Below, piece by piece: positions 57,429-64,000 of a stretch of DNA of 64,000 bases; the first letter of the stretch is position 1; every line of letters starts with the position of its first letter. The position numbers and the translations under genes were made by a program. The stretch comes from Gnetum montanum (lineage: Eukaryota; Streptophyta; Gnetopsida; Gnetales; Gnetaceae). The notes beneath the pieces are model-generated. The model had not been told where the DNA came from. It made no database searches and was given only the letters and a program-made list of their open reading frames with translations. Location: positions 388,549 through 452,548 of the forward strand of contig MNCI01008125.1 of assembly GCA_015680685.1 (NCBI GenBank), in the 5' to 3' direction.

Positions 57429-58340
57429 TGTAGTAATGATATTGTAGCTATGATGTCATAGCCCATTCTACATCATCATTGATGCAATGTCTCAATATTT
57501 GTGCAACCTTATAGATACCAATACTTGAATGCACAATCAACAACTTTTCATTGCAATCCTTAGCCAGATTCTTGTAGTTTGTTTTCATCGTTTAGCGATA
57601 GAGTGAATGCCCACAATGTGGTGTTGAGTAGTTGTACGATGTCTTTATTTGAGTGAATTGTACTTGGATGTAATTCATGACTGGAAATAAAGATTGAGAT
57701 TTCTTTCATCATTGCAAAATCAACTTAGTTTTCTATTTGTTTACTTAAAATGTTTTTCTTGTTTTTGCTAGTTAATCATTTACCTTTCAAGCACTTTACT
57801 TTCTATTTGTTTACTTAAAATTTTTTTCTTGTTTTTTCTGGTTAATAATTTACCTTTCAAGCACTTTACTTTACATGTTATTAGTAAGAGGTATGGATGT
57901 AATTGGTTTTGAGTGTTGAGTGTAGTTATTTGGTAACCTAGTAGTGGCATTGCTAGATTCGCTGAGTAGTACTACCACTTGGTAATCCCATTGATAACTA
58001 CATGAGTCCAAGGCGTGCATGGTAGGCTAGGGCCAGATATCCATTGCACTAGGTTAAGTTAGATTTATGTTTTTCTAGTTAATTATACATAGAATTTTAT
58101 CTTCAACTATGTTTACCATTAGGAACATTAAGAGCCTTACAACATCAACCAATCATATGCCTCACTAAGAGTTAAACCATATACTCAAACCTTACTAACT
58201 TGAAGTGGAAGGATAACAATCTCAAAATTAACATCAATTACTAGCATAATTACATTATTCATCCACGAATTACAATCTAGCTATGTGTAGACACTTGTGA
58301 CTTATATGGTAAAGTGTTGGAATACCTCCACCACTCATTA
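57411..58340 (+). repeat. LTR shared by AthF and AthE
   Basis: Resembles the AthA LTR in order: a GATGCAA block near 57480, a polyadenylation-like AATAAAGAT at 57687 (14840 in AthA), GGTAACCTAGTAG near 57930, and ATCATATGCCT near 58165. It ends just before an Asp-type primer site. At the left edge a palindrome (57411-57426 against 57427-57442, 14 of 16 pairs) marks the approximate start. Confidence 0.55.
57730..57869. repeat. 70-bp tandem duplication
   Basis: Unit starting TTTCTATTTGTTTACTTAAA at 57730 is repeated at 57800 with a few changes, both ending in CTTTCAAGCACTTTAC. Inside the AthE/AthF LTR. Confidence 0.9.
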
Positions 58341-58341
58341 T

Positions 58342-58360
58342 TAGCACCATTTCTAGGAAT
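58342..58360 (+). other. AthE primer-binding site, Asp tRNA type, mutated
   Basis: TAGCACCATTTCTAGGAA follows the LTR end, against the Asp form TGGCGCCGTTGCCGGGGA. All but one of the changes are transitions. Its position relative to gag equals that in AthA. Confidence 0.55.
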
Positions 58361-58482
58361 GTGTTAATGTGTGCTAAGTAATTAATCTTATAAAGTTTGT
58401 TGTATCAAGAACCACAAAGTCTATCCATATACGTTCAATTAATTTTAATAACACACCCATAACTAAGCATTAAACATACAAT

Positions 58483-59312
58483 ATGGCTTCAACACTTAAG
58501 GAGAAATTATCACCTATGAAAGAGCTACAAAAAGGCAATGATAGAAGACATGATGATGAAGATTGTAGTGCACCTATGAAAACATGAATCTCATATGCTC
58601 ACACTGATCCTTATTACCCTAAATTTACATTCATCTTTCATCAATATGGATATTTGAGGTGGAGAGAATTTTAAGGCAACATTGTTTTTCTTCTAGAGAG
58701 TTCATCACAAGCCATGCTTCAAGAAGCCTTAAGGGAAATGAATTTGAGCCATGCATAAGAGGCATATCATGTGATCAAACATATGACTAGACCCTACCAA
58801 CCCACAAAATTACAAGTACAAAGAGATAATGCTATGGAGATCAACCATGAAAATAATAGGGAGGAGCAAGTCTCGATCCCAATGTTTTCCTAGAAGAACT
58901 TGATGGTGATGCATTTTTAGTAGAAACAATCCACCATAATCATGAGGCCCATTCAAAAATGCCTATTATTCATCTAGAAGAACTTGTCAAAGTATAGTTA
59001 CATTAAATATTTATAGATACACCAGGAAGAGAGTTAGAGGACTCTAAACACAGGTAGAACTCAAGGCCTAGAGTTTTTGCAAGATCACAAAGAGATGAAT
59101 TATAGAGTCATAGAAGGAGAACTAGCTAGCATCATTCTCCAACTACTTCATCTTCCTCCTTATGATCATCAGTGGACTCTAACAAAAGAAATGAAGATTC
59201 AAAGATCATGATAGGAAGAGACATCAGGCTCATGATAGACATGAGTATCATCAAAGGCATCTTGATGAAGAAGATGATGATCATGAACTACAAAGAGATA
59301 GGAATAGGCAAG

Positions 59313-59368
<56 letters not shown>

Positions 59369-60900
59369 TGAGTACCAAAGTGAAAATCATGACAATAGAG
59401 CATATGAATCCAATGACCATGAAGAGCCCTTGTTGGCCACTCTTAGCATGATCAACATCAGGAAAGTAGTATATATTCCAACTAGGCATGTGAGAGATAA
59501 TCACATCAAGCAACTTGATATGAATAATATTCCTAAAGTTGAAGGTGTGTACAACATAGATCCACAACATTACCTTTATGTAGTTCATGATGCTTGCACT
59601 CTTCAGAATATTGAAAGTGATTGATAGAAACTCAAGTTATTTACTAGGGCACTCATTAAAGAAACTAAGGATAGGTATAGATCATTGGAACTAGAGTTAA
59701 TGAAAAGATGAAGTACCATGCTTGAACTCTTCAATGACAAATATCAAACCTACTCAAGCTTGTTCAATCTCAAAAAAGAAAATCCAAGGATGAAAGCAAG
59801 GGATACACGAATCCCTTGATGTGGTAATGGGTAGATACTACTCTCTTTTACATAGATGCCCAAGCCATGAATTTTCCCAAAGGAAGCAACTTAGGCACAT
59901 TGTTGATGGGTTGAGGAATAAAACTAGAGAAACATTTAAAGTAGACTATCAGAAATGACCATCCATTGAATACAAAGGTTAATAGACTAGGTGGAGAAGG
60001 AGAAAGGCAAGTTTAAAAAGAGAGATTTAGCCAAAGAATATAATTGAGATCCATCTATAAGAAAAATTAATATTATGTAACAAGCAAGAGGAAGAAACCT
60101 TGAAAGTAGTGATCTAGAAGAAAACTCTACCAATTCAAAAATCTATTAATGATATAGTGACCAAGGTAGAAAAGATATGGAACTTACTGGACAAAAGTTT
60201 TACTATAGCTTTGAAAATTGTAGAAGAAAGAACTAAACAAGCCTTCACTAAGGATAAAGAAAAGAAAAAGAAAAGAGGCTATGGATGAAAAAGCTACAAA
60301 TGAAAAGGAAAAGTTTCTTTAGTGGAAGAATGTACTAATTCAAGCTTAGAAGATGAGGAAGGTGTAAAGTGTGCTAGCACAAATATCCTAAGGGATGTTG
60401 TCCTATGATGATCCACTTGTAAGAATCAGGGGCATATGCGCTTAACCCAAGATTGATGAAAATCTAGATGCCAAAAAGATTACCTTACCCTCAAGGTAAC
60501 TATAAATAGTCCTTCCAACCATCTTATTACCCAAGTGGAGCTTATCCACAACCACAAGAGCAATGTCAACAATAGTGGTAGCAACCACAAGTGTGGGAAA
60601 TGCTACCATTGAGGCAACAATATTCATATCAGTAGCCAAACCCTTGTGGAGATTATGTGCAATGTCTAATATCTCCAAGAAATGATTCAGTTCATACTTC
60701 GCAATATTATCCACCTAAGTACTATAAACCTACCACTTCCAAAATGGATTCTAATCCATAAGTACATCCACTAGCAGTTGGTACATTAGTTCAACCTTCC
60801 AATCCTCTACTACTAGTGCCACTACTAGCAATGCAAGGAGAGTTGCCATCACAACCACAATAGAAGAATGCTACTAGGTCAATAATTATATAGATAGAGG
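58483..60900 (+). pseudogene. AthE gag, broken
   Basis: ATG at 58483 (MASTLKEKLSP), then YPKFTFIFHQYGYLRWREF, matching AthA gag. 59190-59326 read in the proper frame gives a charged stretch (RFKDHDRKRHQ, HEYHQRHLDEEDDDHEL) leading into the GA tract. After it the neighbouring frame carries on with DHEEPLLATLSM, IPTRHVRDNHIKQLD and YNIDPQHYLYVVHDACTLQN, stop at 59622. A Tyr/Pro/Gln-rich tail lies at 60480-60720. Many stops; would have formed the particle. Confidence 0.7.
59327..59366. repeat. (GA)20 microsatellite inside gag
   Basis: Forty bases of uninterrupted GA. In every plus-strand frame it encodes alternating Arg and Glu, so a change of length alters the downstream frame without changing the repeat's own residues. 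The coding text does change frame across it. Confidence 0.97.
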
Positions 60901-61059
60901 ATCATACCAACAATACTAAAGACAAATCTATGAAATGTTCTTTTTTCAAGACAAGTTCAGAAAAAGCTAGTAGACTTAGGACTTCACTGAATCATATTAC
61001 GTATATGATAGATCCTCCTACGAACACTATGCTTTTGCAATAACCAAATTAAAAACTTA

Positions 61060-61600
61060 CAATTGACATGTTAACATATATAGTATCAAATTGGATAAAG
61101 GTAGGAACACTTACTAAGAAAAGAATTGATCTAGGAATTCCTCTAATTTATTTACAATTAGTTAGAAATTCATCATGCAAGGCTCTACTAGATTTAGGTT
61201 CTAGAGTAAATTTGATATCTCAAGAAATATACAAGGCATAGAACCTATCATCCTTAAAGAAGTGTAATGTCAGGTTAGAGCTAGCAGATCAATCTATCAT
61301 TGTTCCTTTGGAACAGATAGAAGATGTGGAGACCACCATCAATGGGTGATCTTATCTAACAAATTTCTTAGTGATCGATGTAAAGAATTATAACAAAGAA
61401 TTTTGTATCATTATGGGAAGAGTATGGCTTAGCAAAATAGTTGCTAAGTTAGGAATGAGAGACTTATCTATGGAAATATCTAAGGAAGATGAGCAAGAAA
61501 CCATATATATGCAAAGAATTCCATGCATCACTGATGATAACCAAGGGTGTTATTATGGACCAAAACATCAAAATGTCAACATTGTCTTACATTAGCCCAC
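61060..61600 (+). pseudogene. AthE aspartic protease
   Basis: Reads LGIPLIYLQLVRNSSCKALLDLG, then NLISQEIYKA and, from 61371, IDVKNYNKEFCIIMGRVWLS and LGMRDLSMEISKEDE. It matches AthA segment by segment and ends at IPCITDD, the point where AthA also loses its polymerase. The active site reads DLG. Confidence 0.75.
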
Positions 61601-62060
61601 AACAAATGTGAGAAAAACGTGTGTGGACAAAAAGAAACATGGACCACCAAACCAAAAGACAACAAGTGACTAGAAATTGGGAGTATAAAATCATCCAAAA
61701 CATGCATGAAAAATTCTGATCCACTTAATAAATCCTACCCTAAGAAAATGATCCAAACTAAGAACTCACAAAAGGATATCATGAACCATAATCATACATC
61801 AACGGATAAAGGAAATGGAGACTCAAAATTTGAATTTAAGAATAAACAAGAAAGTATAGTTGGACCTTCTGAAATGGAAAAATCATCTAGTTCAATAGGA
61901 TATATGTCCTCAGAAGATCAAAATTTGATTATCATCACTATTACATGGGTTAATGTTTGAAAAACTAAATCACAAAGGATGATAAAAGAGAAACCTAGAG
62001 TGTATGATCTAGGGGATCTCAAGTCCATTTTTCAAACACTCACCCATAAGTTCAGTAGTG
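61601..62060 (+). other. AthE linker after protease, pol enzymes missing
   Basis: 61706-61960 is open, with Lys, Asn and Ser-rich text (KSYPKKMIQTKNSQK, EKSSSSIGYMSSEDQ) that matches no enzyme domain. It ends in SSGGD-type text over the purine motif AGTGGGGGAGATG (62052), where AthA has the end of integrase. Confidence 0.5.
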
Positions 62061-63520
62061 GGGGAGATGCCATATCTTAATTTAGAAATTAATAAGTGCT
62101 TTTAAACTTTTTGTTTTACAATTCTTTTTGGTTTATAATTTTTTGTTATACTTTTCAAATTTCTTACCAAATTTTCATATTTTTTTTATATCTTTTCATT
62201 CTTTTAAACTCTTTGATTTCTTAATCATTTTCTATTCTTTGATATTTTTCAAATTCTTCCTCTATTTTACCATTTTTATGATATTTATTATCTAGTTTGT
62301 ACATAATTTCTTTAATTTTCAATAAAACACAGAATAAGGTAAGATGTGCTCCCAATAAGGTGAAGATTACTGTATATTATCAAATCATAAAGGACTAATT
62401 ACCTATACAATGAGATCACAACATCAATCCACCCATTCCAACAATAAGAGGTTCTTACCATGGTTATAATGATATTCTTCTCACAATACAACTAAGAATA
62501 AACTCATGATCATTGTGCCTAGATAGAAGCATGAAGAACCGAGTGGGAATGACAAGGGTGTGACATCAAGGGGACTTGTGGATTCTCTTGAACTACTACA
62601 GTGAGTCTTATCCTATTGCCAAGGATGTATTATTATCTTAAGTTCAAATGAAATATGGAAGTAAGAGTATAATAAGTTCTACCTTACTATGTCACTAGAA
62701 AGACATGTTACCCATGCCTAAGGGTATATGATTCCTTATATATTTAAAAATAAAAAGTATGCTATTCATAGACTCCTTCCTTGAATGACATTTTCAAGTG
62801 GCAATACTCCTTACAACAGTGGTAGTCTTATGGTTGTGAGCTTTGGGGGATGAAAGAATGTGATGTCACATAAAAGTGTTCATACTTGATTTGAATCTTA
62901 GATAGAAAGGTTGATGATTACTTTAACCACACATCACACACAAGAATTCATTATGCCTATGGAAAGATACCTCATGTCCCAATTTCTATAATCCCTTTTA
63001 TAGTCTATTTCACCTCACTGTATATTTAATCCTAACTTTATTTTTTTGTATAATATAATGTTATTTTCCCAATTTGGTGATACTTACATGTGTGTTTTGC
63101 TAGACAGGTATGTCTTACATTTAACTCCTTGAGTGCCTATGGACACTTTTGGGTGTGGGTATACAAGGACACTAAGGGCAGAAGTCCACTCTGGGGAGGA
63201 CCCACTTATATAGTTATTGTATCTTATACTTAACAAGAAATGCCACATTATCTTGTGCCTTTCAATATGATTAAGACTTAATAAACACTTTCCATATCAT
63301 CCTAGAACTTGTCCATCAATTCAGAATCTTCAATCCATCTCATACCAACTTAGTAAGCTTTTGTTGCTTGAAATTCCTTAAGACTTTCAAAGCCAAATTT
63401 TTGAATTCTAAGCATCATTTATGATCCATGATCCTTTAGATAGTCTCTATGTCTTTCACATCATCTAATTGACTCATTTTTTCCATTGAAAATTGCTCAA
63501 AAACTAAAATTTTCTAAGGG
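62061..63520 (+). other. AthE non-coding stretch after pol
   Basis: T-rich start (62090-62300), then blocks shared in order with AthA 31740-33200, including 26 identical bases at 62694-62719 (32455-32480 in AthA) and CAAGGACACTAAGGGCA near 63160. No gene or RNA seen. Confidence 0.6.
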
Positions 63521-63620
63521 TGACATCATAGCTACAATGTACGAGGCCCTACAACATCGAAGTTATGATGTCATATCAATGATGTCGCACATATAAAAAT
63601 AGTGTATATATGCTTGAGAG
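63521..63620 (+). promoter_or_regulatory. AthE inverted repeat and TATA-like motif before the expected extra frame
   Basis: Arms TGACATCATAGCTACAATGT (63521-63540) and 63554-63573 pair at 17 of 20 positions around a 13-base loop. ATATAAAAATAGTG and TATATATGC follow at 63590-63620. The position equals the AthA internal promoter-like site, and ATGATGTCAT also occurs near the start of the AthE LTR (57451). Confidence 0.4.
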
Positions 63621-64000
63621 TTAGAAAATTTTTTCATTCTACCATTTCATAGCAAGGGGATTTTTTGTAGTTTTTTTGAGCTTTGACAACCTAACTTCCA
63701 GAAGCAATGACTTCCTCACTGTGGTTTCAATTTCATGATTCTTAAACCCTATTGATCTCGAAGCACTCAACTTAGTCATGGGAGGGTCTAGTGCGTGTAC
63801 ATCTGAAAATTTGAGCCAGAGTTTTCTAACACTTGGAAGACATTATCAAGAGTAAGTATAAGATAATAATAAGAACATTATACCTAACTAACCAAATTTT
63901 AGCCAAAGAACTTAACCAATTCTCCTAAATAACCATATCAACCAAACAAGAGTATAATAATTGAGGAAATGATAACTATGAAATGTCATAATAATAAGGA
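63621..64000 (+). other. AthE leader toward the extra frame, cut by window
   Basis: Contains the purine motif TAGTCATGGGAGGG (63774) as in AthA at 33451, and the donor-like AAGA|GTAAGTAT at 63852. No open frame is recognisable before the window ends. Confidence 0.35.

Larger units (their letters stand above)
57429..64000 (+). mobile_element. AthE: Athila-like element without reverse transcriptase or integrase
   Basis: LTR, Asp-type primer site, gag (58483-60900), protease (61060-61600), then directly the post-pol non-coding blocks also seen in AthA (62040-63500). It continues out of the window toward where the extra frame should start. Compared with AthA it lacks the whole pol enzyme region after protease. 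Confidence 0.7.

Noticed and set aside
59199-59588. Minus-strand 129-residue frame over the GA tract
   Set aside because: It is the shadow of gag; its Ser-Leu run is only the complement of the GA repeat.
1-64000. Host protein gene, tRNA cluster or CRISPR array
   Set aside because: Every long coding-like stretch examined fits a retrotransposon or an unrecognised degenerate frame. No regular repeat-spacer array and no cloverleaf RNA were seen.

Overview
The window reads as repeat-rich nuclear DNA of a seed plant. It is strongly AT-rich, and it contains Ty1/copia, Athila-like, Tat-like and chromodomain Ty3/gypsy retrotransposons with plant-type primer sites (initiator Met, Asp and a Tat-type site). 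I found no intact host gene and no intact element. Every retrotransposon reading frame is broken by stops and frameshifts. LTR pairs and primer-binding sites differ mainly by C-to-T and G-to-A transitions, as expected for old, heavily methylated DNA. The species cannot be named from sequence alone.

The layout is one deep nest. The host of the nest is a very large Tat-like gypsy element on the minus strand, here called TatB. Its visible pieces are 6307-11347, 12439-14539, 37710-42670 and 52273-56592. Four insertions sit in it. (i) A gag-bearing, pol-less copia element on the minus strand (1-6306; its 3' LTR is cut by the window edge) lies in its 3' LTR. (ii) A solo LTR of the same copia family (11348-12438) lies in its integrase. 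(iii) An Athila-like plus-strand element, AthA (14540-37709), lies just upstream of its reverse transcriptase. (iv) A chromodomain gypsy element, ChrD (42671-52272), probably lies in its 5' LTR and itself holds about 4 kb of foreign sequence in its leader. Inside AthA sits a second, smaller Tat-like minus-strand element, TatC (19236-30394), flanked by a perfect 5-bp target duplication CACAT.

Right of TatB, 56593-57430 is the 3' end of another Athila-like copy (AthF). It is followed by an LTR (about 57.4-58.34 kb) and by AthE, which runs off the window and has gag and protease but no reverse transcriptase, RNase H or integrase.

Three observations stand out. Both Tat-like elements carry a second, plant/archaeal-type RNase H between protease and reverse transcriptase, in addition to the usual RNase H after it. 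The Athila-like elements carry a long extra frame after pol; in AthA it is preceded by what looks like an internal copy of the LTR core promoter and a plausible intron, and related-looking frames occur in the copia element and in the ChrD leader. The TatB LTR exceeds 6 kb by inference and is built in part from degenerate units that each contain an inverted GTAGAACCAA/TTGGTTCTAC pair.

Domain assignments come from reading translations by eye. No alignment or database search was run, so percentages are avoided and lineage names are best judgements.
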